Assembly: GCA_964019695.1 (NCBI GenBank)
Contig: OZ026531.1
Location: forward strand, 12,552,593-12,616,592
Source: Loripinus fragilis
Lineage: Eukaryota; Mollusca; Bivalvia; Lucinida; Lucinidae
Direction of reading: 5' to 3'
Length of the DNA: 64,000 nt
Made by a program: the position numbers and the translations under genes. How positions within the stretch are numbered: the stretch's first letter is position 1; each line of letters opens with the position of its first letter. The notes below the pieces were generated by a model. The model ran no database searches and was not told the origin of the DNA. It saw only the letters and a program-made list of their open reading frames with translations. Below are positions 55,370-64,000 of the stretch, piece by piece.

Positions 55370-56240
55370 AGCTCCCTTTGAGGATCAAAGATGGTGGACG
55401 GAACAAAGAGAAATTAACGATGGTAGTATACAGTCACTACAGAAATGTGCAGGTACGGACCGGTCTCCCTAGACTTGTGAGTACGGTGAAGGCCCCTAAC
55501 ATTGCACACTTAAGCCTTTTAACCTCCGTTGGATACAATAAGAACGAAACAAAATTGAAAAAGTGTGAACAGCCAAATAAAGTAATCATTATTTATTATT
55601 TACATAGAGTTCAAGATGAAAAATATTTTCCCAACCTCTTGCAACTTTGATTTGAAGTGCACAACCCCCCTGTTTTAGGATTATGAAAATAGTCCCCTAA
55701 CATTGCGCACTTTCTGCAAAATGTTCAACAACTTCTCTTTAATGTATTGCTTTTACAAAATAAACCAGGGAAAGTTACACCAGGTTGTTCTCAACAATTT
55801 ACTTAAACATAAACTTGATTCAAAATAAATAATTTGATGTCTGGGTCATTTGAAATTTAGGTCTGAAATTTTTTAACAACTTTTGCAAGTTTTTGCCGAA
55901 ATCCACCCCTGCTCAGCAGTGAAAGCTAAAAGTTAAAATGTTTTGCTGTATTTCTCTTTCCAAAAGCAGCCTGATACTAAATATCAAAAAAGATTTTATC
56001 TGAATGATTCTGATTAAATTTGAAATAGTCACTTGGGCTAGTGCGCAATGTTAGGGAACATGACTGTAATTGTTTTAGCAAACTACCGGACCAAGTGCAT
56101 GTAGGCTTGTCAGTAGTTGTTTCACAAACTACCGGACCCCGAGACTCTCCTCATAGGCGAGGCTCGGAATCCGGTACCGAATCCCTAGAATGAGTGTCTA
56201 GGGGTTTGGTACCGGACCCTGAGACACTGCGATGAAGATA
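55370..56240 (-). repeat. Right arm of the large inverted-repeat block
   Basis: CTTTGAGGATCAAAGATGG, AGACTTGTGAGTACGG, ACTACCGGACCCCGAGACTC, AGGCGAGGCTCGGAATCCGG and GGACCCTGAGACACTGCGAT mirror the left arm. The right arm contains extra sequence (about 55500-56090, with repeated CCCCTAACATTGCGCAC-type words) that the left arm lacks. Confidence 0.82.
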
Positions 56241-57840
56241 TTGAGTACCCCCATCCCTGCACCCCCAACTTCAGAGATAATTCTGGCTCACGGACATAAT
56301 GGGCCTTATTTTTCTTTCTTGCTTTCTATACTGCCAGACCCTCTTTAGAGTATAATCGGCAGATGTACTTTGTACACTCCGGGTTGCAGGATGAAAGCCT
56401 ACAAGTTACCATGTCGAAATTACCGTAGGGTTCTTTAATCTTTAACCTGCACAAGGGGTGACTCCCCCTGCACAGGGGACATCCAGTTAACGTCCTGATC
56501 CGAAGGATGATGCACTTATCTAGTGTCATTTTTGAGGCAATTTTGTAGAGAGTACTAAAACAGCAGCTTATCTCTATACACTTACCTTATAAAACGGCCC
56601 ATGCTTTCTATGAGGACCTTTCAGAAAATTTAGGGGCCTTTTACCAGGTTGGGGAAAAGCCTAAAAGCCACTATTATAGCTTCTTTCAGCTATAATAGCT
56701 TCAAATGGCTTGCGAATTGGTCACTGGAAGACATGTTTTTCGGAAATACTTTTAAATCGCGTCGAGTCGCACCTTCTCCTTTTTACACCACACACGAAAA
56801 CATATGACTAATGTCCGCTGTATCTTACTTTCTTCCAGCACCCTCCTGATTTTTGTGTAGAAAACACCGTTTTTGCCGTTTTTATCCAAAAGACGATCAA
56901 TTACGATAAAAGATACCGATGGAATGCTTATTTTGTAAAAATTCTTGAAGAATTTCAATCAACTGCTGTTTCTATTCACCATTGCAATCCCAGGATGCAG
57001 CATTTCAGCCTGGTTTCCCGCCTGCAGCTTCTTTCAGAATCATTTTGGATAAAGTATGGTAGGTAATGTGCGCCATAATATGAACTCAAAAATATTATTG
57101 ATTAATTTATTTGTCAGTGTCCTGGATAGAGAGCACATTTCACTGACGTTTTATTTAAACATGTATAGAATTTAGCGCATATGTAGCTCACATAATCCAT
57201 GCAGACACGTCTGTCATCTCCTGCATTAATCGAGCAATTTGCTTGATTGTCACAAGCTATGACAACAATAAATGACCACTGCAAAAGTGCCTTTATACTA
57301 AGGCATTTTGGAGACAGAAAGCAGGCTTAAGCAGTTCTGCTTCTAAATTGCCAACTATTCTGGGGGTGGGGGCGGCAGTGCAGTTCTCAGTATTTGGCCA
57401 TGAAATCCCCTGTGCATTGCGGAAACCCCGAAGATGACAGGCAAGCCATTTTGATACATGTATACCAGTTGTTCATGCACTTTTTTTCTCACTAATCGAC
57501 ATTCTCTCAGGCGGGATTTCCTATTTTTTGATAATAATTGCTGAAACAAAAAGTGTCTAAATCTCTTGTATTTTTGATAGGGGTTAGGGGGTCCTCTTTT
57601 TATATATCTTCTACAATGCCACCCTGTTCGCACCCCTGAATTTTTATAATGTACCGGGTTAATATGGTGCATGGGTTCTTTGAATTAGTCATCATACTGA
57701 TGGATAAAAAAGATTTAATTATGGCTCATGTCAGCTGAATAAACATGCTCGGATCCAGGAAGTTTTGTCAGAGGGGGTCCAAATTTGACGGGTTTTTTTA
57801 TAGTTTGATGAGGGGAGGAAGGATCCAAATACCACTATTA
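56241..57840. other. Non-coding stretch between repeat blocks
   Basis: No gene or complete mobile element recognised. A minus-strand frame at 56326-56529 has a cysteine-rich string (TLTGCPLCRGSHPLCRLK) but no acceptable context. Confidence 0.5.
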
Positions 57841-57912
57841 GCGGGCCATCAATGGCCCACCAGTGAAACGCCATTTAAATGGCGTTTCGCTGGCGGCCCG
57901 ATGATGGCCCAA
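57841..57912. repeat. Palindrome with perfect core
   Basis: GAAACGCCATTT and AAATGGCGTTTC form a perfect 24 bp palindrome (57865-57888). Imperfect arms GGGCCATCAATGGCCCACC and GGCGGCCCGATGATGGCCC flank it. Confidence 0.9.
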
Positions 57913-58008
57913 CATTGAATGCTGGATTGGTAGATTTGCTATCTTAAGGGGGTCTGGACCAGTATTGCTAAAAAGTTTAAAGAAACCCTATATTTTTGTA
58001 ATTTCCCC

Positions 58009-60241
58009 GCTGTGGAAACTGAAGCGGCTACTACTACTGAGGAAATCTGGGCGAAACTCAAGACAGGTTTGCTGAAGACAACAGAGGAGTTGTGCGGCAC
58101 AACAAAGCCCCACCGATGGCGACGTGAAACTTGGTGGTGGAATAAGGAAGTAGATGATGCCATCACAGCCAAGCGCCAAGCTTTCAAAGCATGGAAGGCT
58201 GTCAAATGCACACTAGCATCATATAACACTGCCAAGCGCATCTCCAGACGTGTGGTGCACCATGCACGCCACGAAGCAGACAAGGTGGTCTATGAGGGCA
58301 TTGACCACAAGTCGTCTGATATCTTCCGCCTCGCCAACCAGATGAGGAAAGAGAATGTTGATGTTGTAGGCGACAAGCCAGTGAAGAATGACACTGGGGA
58401 AATGTCAATGAGTGAGGAGGCAAAGCAGAATGCATGGGCTGAACATTATGAAAGGCTTCTCAATGTTGAATTTGATTGGGACCCTGATCACCTGTCCAAT
58501 GAACCTCCGTTAGAAGGCCCGCCTATCCCAATCACTATTGACATGGTGAAGAAGGCCATCTCAAAGATGAAGTCGGGCAAAGCTGCAGGTCCATCAGGCA
58601 TAGTGGTGGAGATGATCAAGGCAGCAGGTGATACAGGGGCCACCATGATCCGAGATCTTGCTACTGCGATTATCCGTGATGGCAAGGTCCCAACTGACTG
58701 GGAGGAAAGTTTCATTGTCTGCCTTTACAAGGGCAAGGGTGATGCTTTGGATAGAGGCAACTATCGAGGCCTCAAGCTGACTGAGCAGGCCATGAAGATC
58801 CTAGAGAGGATTGTCGATGGTCTCATAAGACAGGTGGTGTCTATTGACGACTCCCAGTTTGGCTTTGTCCCAGGAAGAGGCACTACAGATGCAATCTTTG
58901 TGGTCCGGCAGCTGCAGGAGAAATACTTAGCAGTGAACAAGAGGCTTTATATGGCCTTCGTGGACCTAGAGAAAGCATTTGACCGTGTCCCTCGGAAGGT
59001 TATCTGGTGGGCCCTGAGAAAGCTAGGCATTGAGGAATGGATTGTTCGTTTAGTCCAGGGAATGTACGCTAATGCACGAAGCCGGGTTCGTGTTGGCGAG
59101 GGTTTCAGCAAAGAGTTTGAGGTGAAGGTCGGGGTCCATCAGGGATCCCTACTCAGTCCCTTGCTCTTCATCATTGTGCTGGATCGAGGCCTTGTCACGT
59201 GAGTTTCGGGCTGGTGTTCCCTGGGAGGACCTATATGCAGATGATCTTGTCATCATTGCTGACTCCCTAGAGGAATGTGTCAGGAGGCTCTTGATATGGA
59301 AAGAAGCCATGGAGAAGAAAGGATTGAGAGTGAATGCAGGAAAGACAAAAGTCATGATCTGTGGTACAGGCCTGGACCTCTTGCAGAGTTCAGGCGAATA
59401 CCCATGCGCTGTCTGTCGTACAGGAGTAGGCAACAACAGCATCTACTGCAATGGCTGCAAACTTTTGGTGCATAAGAAATGCAGTGGGCTACAAAGACTG
59501 ACACCAAATCCTGATTATAGGTGTGCACGGTGCATGGGAAATGCTCGCCCTATTGACGGCAGACCACAGAGTGAAGTCCAGGTTGGACCTGATAAGCTTG
59601 AGGTGGTAGCTTCCTCCTGCTACCTAGGTGACATGCTTTCTGCTGGTGGAGGCTGTGAAATGGCGGTCACTACTCGTGTGAAAACTGCCTGGAAGAAGTT
59701 CAGGGAGCTACTACCAGTTCTCACATCCCGCCACCTCTCTTACAAGACCCGTGGCCATGTGTACAGCTCTTGCGTGCGGAGCGCCATGCTCCATGCCAGT
59801 GAAACTTGGCCACTTACCAAGACAAACCTGCAGCGCTTGCAACGCAATGATAGGGCCATGATCAGACAGATCTGCAGTATCAAGCCAGAGGATGTGGCCA
59901 GGGTAAGGTCAAGCGAGCTACTGGCAAAGCTTCAGCTTGAGGACCTCGACCTCATTTTGAGAGAGAGAAGGCTTCGCTGGTTTGGGCATGTGGTGCGTTC
60001 CAGTGGTGCAATCAGAACAGCAAATGATATGCAGATTGACGGCAAGCGGGGGGCAGGGAGGCCCAAGCAAACATGGAAGAAACTGACAGAGAAAGACTGC
60101 CGTGAGTGGAAGCTCACCACAGTTGACCCTCAAGAAAGGAGCACCTGGAGATCAGGTGTGAGATCTGCTATGCGTGCAGCTAGCCAGTTACCTGGAAAGG
60201 GGCCCGCTGATGTGGATGATGCCCCTGCACCTGCACGTTAA
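58009..60241 (+). pseudogene. Second copy of the non-LTR reverse transcriptase, 4-base frameshift
   Basis: Nearly identical, residue for residue, to the copy at 34760-37003 but in the opposite orientation. The frame from GTG at 58012 covers the RT fingers and palm up to LLFIIVLD (stop at 59202). The second frame resumes [10 protein letters not shown] and carries LYADDLVIIADS, the cysteine/histidine finger, LRWFGHVVRSSGA and GAGRPKQTW, ending ...DAPAPAR and TAA at 60239-60241. The break is a 4-base insertion: GTGCTGGATCGAGGCCTTG here against GTGCTGGAGGCCTTG in the other copy. The finger has L where the other copy has W (GCKLLVHKKC against GCKLWVHKKC). The alignable region begins at the same codon as in copy 1, with unrelated sequence before it. 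The shared 3' tail ends TCAAAAATCCGATTATGAT. Confidence 0.93.
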
Positions 60242-60728
60242 TCAAAAATCCGATTATGATTATCACAGGAATAAATACATATTGTGTAAACACCGTGCCA
60301 ACTTAGGCATCAAAATTCATTCATAACCACACTAACTCAATCAAACAAAGAAGACGTGGAAATATACAATACAGACCGTAAGGATAACATTAAAATCAAA
60401 TTCCGATTGCCTATCAAGGTACATATTATCCACCATACTTTACCCAATGGATTCTGAAAGTAGCTGCAGGCGGGGAACCAGACTTAAATTGCTTCTTCTG
60501 GGATAGCAATGGTGGAACTGAACATTGAACTTTCGATATTCTTCAAGAAAATTGAAGAAATAAACATTTAATCCGTTTCTTTAATCAAAATCATCATGCA
60601 GTCTATTGAATAAAAACAGCAAAAATAGTGTTTTCTACCCCAAAACCGGGAGGGTATAGTCACATAAGCTGTTTTCGCCAAGAAGGTGTTTTCGCCGATT
60701 TTGTTTCCGGTCGGTATTTATCGCATTC
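60242..60728. other. Short non-coding interval between two transposon genes
   Basis: AT-rich; no exon or RNA gene seen. The word GGCGAAAACACC occurs inverted near 60672-60695 (TTTTCGCCAAGAAGGTGTTT). Confidence 0.5.
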
Positions 60729-60738
60729 GTGACGTCAC
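60729..60738. promoter_or_regulatory. Perfect CRE palindrome
   Basis: GTGACGTCAC, a full 10 bp palindrome containing the TGACGTCA site bound by CREB/ATF proteins. It lies 70 bases upstream of the ATG at 60808, a typical promoter-proximal distance. It may drive the Tigger-type transposase; no TATA box is evident. Confidence 0.5.
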
Positions 60739-60807
60739 AACCTCGTTCCAAAAGGAGAATCCCAAACGTCATATAAAATTGTCAACAAACAGAGAAAACT
60801 GAGAAAA

Positions 60808-60822
60808 ATGCCGATCCGAGAG
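60808..60822 (+). CDS. Possible first exon of the Tigger-type transposase
   Basis: AAAAATGCCGATCCGAGAG is followed at once by GTAAGA, a strong donor. The five codons MPIRE end in phase 0. The acceptor TTTATCTTCAG before 61776 is also phase 0 and in frame with the transposase (IFLLKRGRYYQYQ). Related transposases often begin with MP plus basic residues ahead of the RG-Y motif. This join would supply the ATG that the large frame otherwise lacks. It is an inference from splice signals and phase only. Confidence 0.45.
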
Positions 60823-61189
60823 GTAAGATATAGGTTCACATACCTGCAATGACATTTTTCCCGCCATTTTCACTAATCCTTTTTATCCCTATCTTTAAAT
60901 TATGATCCTGATATTTTTTATTCGCTGCAAACATTTCATCGGCCGTCTGCATCTGTTTTGAAATCTCGTTGGTGGAGGTAAGAAAGTTTCAGTTGAGTAT
61001 TGGGGCCCCAAGTGGGAAAATTATTGATTTAATCAATAGCGGTTTCTTATTCGTTTTACACCTCACGCAAATGTCTGGCGAATACACAGATGTACTCACT
61101 ATGTGTTTAATCCTATTTTTGTATAAATTAAACGACTGTTTCACAACAATGACTTGACCATTTCTTAAAATACATATATAACAATATAT

Positions 61190-61235
61190 ATATATATCTT
61201 CTTCACTATATTTACTTCCGGTGTCTGATCATCAG

Positions 61236-61266
<31 letters not shown>

Positions 61267-61775
61267 ACCAACACACCCAAGTTGGTGAAGTGTATACTGC
61301 TGCATCCACTTGTGCAGGGTTGAGGAATTAGAAAAACAAATAACTTTTCACTCAGGGACAAGTAAATTATCACAAGATATAGGCTACCCAAATAAAGTTT
61401 TACTTATCCCAAAGGGCAGACAATGCACACAGAAGTTAGCTTAATTTGCCCTGAATTTGCTTAAATATCATATACATATAAACTTTTAAAAACAGTATAA
61501 ACTCTTATTGAAAACAGTGTAGATCCTGATCAACTGGCATCTGAAGCCAGCTGATAAGGATCCACACTGTTTCCCAACATATGTGAGTTCATCGTGAATA
61601 TCACTTATGAATATAGAATATTTCATATTAACGTCCCAGGGCAAGTATATTTAATGTTTCTAACTTGTCCTGAATGAAAAAGAGCTAAGTAGGGCATGGT
61701 TCAATGTATTTCCACAGCCCTGCATTTGTCGGTATAGAAGGCTTCAAGCACTGAAGCAACATTGTTTATCTTCAG
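61190..61775. other. Putative intron or 5' region of the Tigger element
   Basis: Holds a long C run (about 61237-61266), a TA repeat, and an AGATCAGACTGC-like hairpin (about 61518-61573: GTGTAGATCCTGATCAACTG and GCTGATAAGGATCCACAC). Confidence 0.55.
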
Positions 61776-63059
61776 ATATTCTTGCTTAAGAGGGGAAGAT
61801 ATTACCAGTATCAAAGGGAGGCGTTAGATAATGCTTACATTGCTGTAAAAGAAGAAGGGTCCAGTATCAATGGTGCTGCTCGAAAGTTTGGTGTTCCTGT
61901 CAACACGCTCAGGGACAGATTGACAGGGAGAGTTAGTGTGGATGTAACATGTTCAGGTCCATCTCCCCTTTTCAACCAAGATGAAGAAGCCTTACTTGTG
62001 GAGCATGTCAAAACAATGGCTAATTTGGGTTACGGTTATACACGCAGCGAAGTTGTCAGCCTTGCTTCAAAATTTGCTGTGGACATTGGGAAGCGGGAAG
62101 AGGGAAGCGGTGAACTTAGTATGCCTTGGTACTATAACTTTATAAAACGATGGCCCGAATTGCATAGTGTAAAACCCCAAAGTTTGTCAGAACTTCGTGC
62201 TAGGGCAGCTTCAAAAGATAACATTGATACTTACTATGTGGAATTGGACAGAATACTCACACTTTATAACTTGAAAGATAAACCATATTGTATCTATAAC
62301 GTTGATGAAAAATGTGTAATGATAGGTGCTGGAAAAATTCCCAATATAGTGGCCCCTAAAGGATGTAAGGCTCAAACAGTAACATCTGAAAGGGGTCAAA
62401 ATGTTACAGTCATAGGTTGTGGTAACGCAGGGGATGCTTCTATCCCTCCTTATCTGATATTTCCTGGGAAAAGAATGCTTCCTCAGCTTTTGAAAGATGC
62501 AACACAAGAATGTGATGGTGCCGTCAGTATTACTGGAAAAGGATATTCAAATACGGATATATTTTCAACTTATGTCAAATCACATTTCTTCAAGTATGTT
62601 CAAGGAAGAGACCCTGATCAGTATGTTATACTTATGTATGATGGTCATAGAAGTCACATTTCTTTAAGTTTAATTGAATGGGCCAAACAAAATAAAATTA
62701 TATTATTTGTCCTACCACCTCATACGTCGCACATACTACAGCCAATGGACGTTGGTTGTTTTGGTCCGTTTGAAGTACTATACCAAGCTGAAGTTAAAAA
62801 ATTTACCAGACAAAAAGCTGGCACATCTGTAACAAGGTATGACATATGTGGTCTAGTATGTAAAGTGTATGACAGGGCTTTGCAAAGTGATAACCTCAGG
62901 GCAGCATTCAGAAAAACAGGTATCTACCCATTGGAAAAAACAGTTGTATCAGAACATCAGCTAATGCCCAGTTTGGTATTCAAAGGAAAACAAAATGAAC
63001 TTGTGACTGTAAATGAAGATGAAAATTCTGAAAAAATAATAATAACATTCTTAGATTAG
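61776..63059 (+). CDS. Tigger/pogo-type DDE transposase, main part
   Basis: About 425 residues from TTG at 61782; the frame opens at 61776 after an acceptor, with no ATG of its own. The N-terminal psq-type helix-turn-helix (residues 5-50: EALDNAYIAVKEEGSSINGA, ARKFGVPVNTLRDRL) is followed by a CENP-B-type DNA-binding region (LVEHVKTMANLGYGYTRSEV, WYYNFIKRWPELHSVKPQSL). The DDE_1 catalytic core follows: YNVDEKCVM (D175), LMYDGHRSHIS (D287) and PHTSHILQPMDVGCFGPFE (D323). The last two Asp are separated by 35 residues, as in pogo/Tigger transposases. All three acidic positions are kept. The next frame (63152-63442) holds the continuation, so a one-base shift near the AATAATAATAAC run (63036-63050) ends this part early. 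Confidence 0.92.
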   Translation: MFLLKRGRYYQYQREALDNAYIAVKEEGSSINGAARKFGVPVNTLRDRLTGRVSVDVTCSGPSPLFNQDEEALLVEHVKTMANLGYGYTRSEVVSLASKFAVDIGKREEGSGELSMPWYYNFIKRWPELHSVKPQSLSELRARAASKDNIDTYYVELDRILTLYNLKDKPYCIYNVDEKCVMIGAGKIPNIVAPKGCKAQTVTSERGQNVTVIGCGNAGDASIPPYLIFPGKRMLPQLLKDATQECDGAVSITGKGYSNTDIFSTYVKSHFFKYVQGRDPDQYVILMYDGHRSHISLSLIEWAKQNKIILFVLPPHTSHILQPMDVGCFGPFEVLYQAEVKKFTRQKAGTSVTRYDICGLVCKVYDRALQSDNLRAAFRKTGIYPLEKTVVSEHQLMPSLVFKGKQNELVTVNEDENSEKIIITFLD

Positions 63060-63675
63060 AAAAAGCCAGTGGTTTCTTACAGAAAAGGGGTGGGGACATT
63101 TTAAAGGCTGCGACACTTGCAAAAAAACCTCCAAGAAACATAAGTACAGTTGTGGCTGGTAAAGCCATAACTGAGGATGAGGTGTTTGTAAAAATTCAAC
63201 AGTACAAAAGTGTCAGCGAACAAACAAAAACGAAAAGTTCCAAAAATCAAACAAATACAAAATGCCACACAAGTGTCACCCCAAAAGAACCAAACACTGA
63301 AAGTCAACAACCAAGTACATCGGGGATTATGGTTAAAATAAATCTGCAATATTTTCAGAAGGGTTATCAGAAACGGATACCGATGATGAAAGCCCTTCTG
63401 AAAAGTGCTGCATATGCCAAAGGATTGAACCCCCACAGTTGAGGGATCTCCCTTATATAGCATTTGTAAATTGGGCAATCTGTGACAGATGTCCTCATTG
63501 GGTGCACCTAAAATTCTGCATCCCACAACGGGTGGTAAGGAAGGACACTGTCATAGTTTGCCCTCACTGTTCATTAATATCATTTTCAATGATGTACTTG
63601 GTTGTTGACTTACTTTCAGTGTCATATATACCTGTTTTTAGAAGGATAGTGATGGTTGAAAATAAAAAAAATTGA
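63040..63675 (+). pseudogene. Tigger transposase C-terminus with zinc-finger segment, two frameshifts
   Basis: A second frame reads LRLEKASGFLQKRGGDILKA, ATLAKKPPRNISTVVAGKA and EDEVFVKIQQYKSVSEQTKT to QPSTSGI, then shifts again (about 63330-63350) to GLSETDTDDESPSEKCCICQ. The last part has a cysteine/histidine pattern: CCICQ, AICDRCPHWVHLKFC and VIVCPHC (63403-63569), resembling a PHD- or RING-like finger. Similar fingers occur at the end of some Jerky/Tigger-like transposases of marine invertebrates. The frame then runs on into unconvincing sequence to 63675. With two shifts the complete protein cannot be made from this copy unless the shifts are assembly errors. Confidence 0.75.
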
Positions 63676-64000
63676 ATAAAATATAGAAAAAAAGATGAGA
63701 AATTATTTTCTTTACACAAAAATCAAACACAAAACCATGAGAAAATCTCTGTTCATTAAAATGACAAAAATATTAGCCTCTGCTCATTACATATATTGAA
63801 ATTTTTATTTCTTTTACCCTCTATGGGGCCTCTCATTTCAGGTCAACCAGAGTTGTCGAACTTACCTTACTAAATCCAAGATGGTGGGAAAACGGGTGTG
63901 CTTAAAAATTCGATGTTTTGGGAAGTAAACAAACATATTTTGATGGTCCTAGTTATCATATGTCATTGTAAAAGGTTTAAACTTCACCATAAGACCATTT
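63676..64000. other. Right edge, non-coding
   Basis: AT-rich 3' flank of the Tigger gene. Possible terminal inverted repeats were not identified, so the element's right boundary is unknown. Confidence 0.5.

Noticed and set aside
56326..56529. Cysteine-rich 67-residue minus-strand ORF
   Set aside because: The cysteine spacing matches no finger I know, and there is no splice or promoter context; too short to support.

Overview
This window is eukaryotic, from a repeat-rich metazoan and most likely a bivalve mollusc. Its one host gene is split into short GT-AG exons separated by long AT-rich introns. Those introns are packed with tRNA-headed SINEs, palindromic MITEs and several transposon superfamilies. 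The mollusc assignment rests on the overall style of the repeats and is an inference; I cannot name the species.

Layout. Positions 1-12393 are a satellite of about 188 bp units. It runs in one orientation to about 4212 and in the opposite orientation from there to 12393. A compact palindrome-rich island follows at about 12555-12735. From 15651 to 43588, ten exons on the + strand encode the middle part of a HECTD1-type HECT E3 ubiquitin ligase, from the ankyrin region up to the sequence before the MIB/HERC2 domain. Phases match at every junction. The N-terminal exons must lie upstream of the window, which would place the satellite inside a HECTD1 intron. The MIB/HERC2, jelly-roll and HECT exons are not seen to the right, where a 23-N assembly gap sits at 47046-47068.

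The most striking feature is in this gene. The third exon seen (intact copy 23815-23962) is preceded by eleven partial copies. Ten form a tandem array of about 119 bp units (22624-23814). One is displaced (19014-19116) by a nest of at least three transposons (about 19126-22582). Each unit carries the 3' splice acceptor and the first 103 bases of the exon but no donor, so twelve near-identical acceptors compete for one donor. Use of any upstream acceptor would run into a stop codon.

The HECTD1 introns also hold piggyBac-like MITEs with TTAA flanks, other MITEs lying 30-40 bp from splice acceptors, a mariner-like element inside a MITE, hAT-like elements, a perfect 71 bp inverted repeat, and an antisense 5'-truncated non-LTR retrotransposon (34760-37003).

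The right third (47.6-64 kb) is a transposon graveyard. It holds a frameshifted gypsy-like gag followed by a broken C2H2 zinc-finger remnant, a degenerate THAP fragment, and a 3.4 kb block bounded by long inverted repeats that carries a disrupted unidentified coding segment. A second copy of the non-LTR element (58009-60241, + strand) follows. Last is a pogo/Tigger-type transposase (61776-63573) with a C-terminal zinc-finger segment and a possible tiny 5' exon next to a perfect CRE palindrome. No bacterial-type genes, operons, CRISPR arrays or convincing independent tRNA genes were found.
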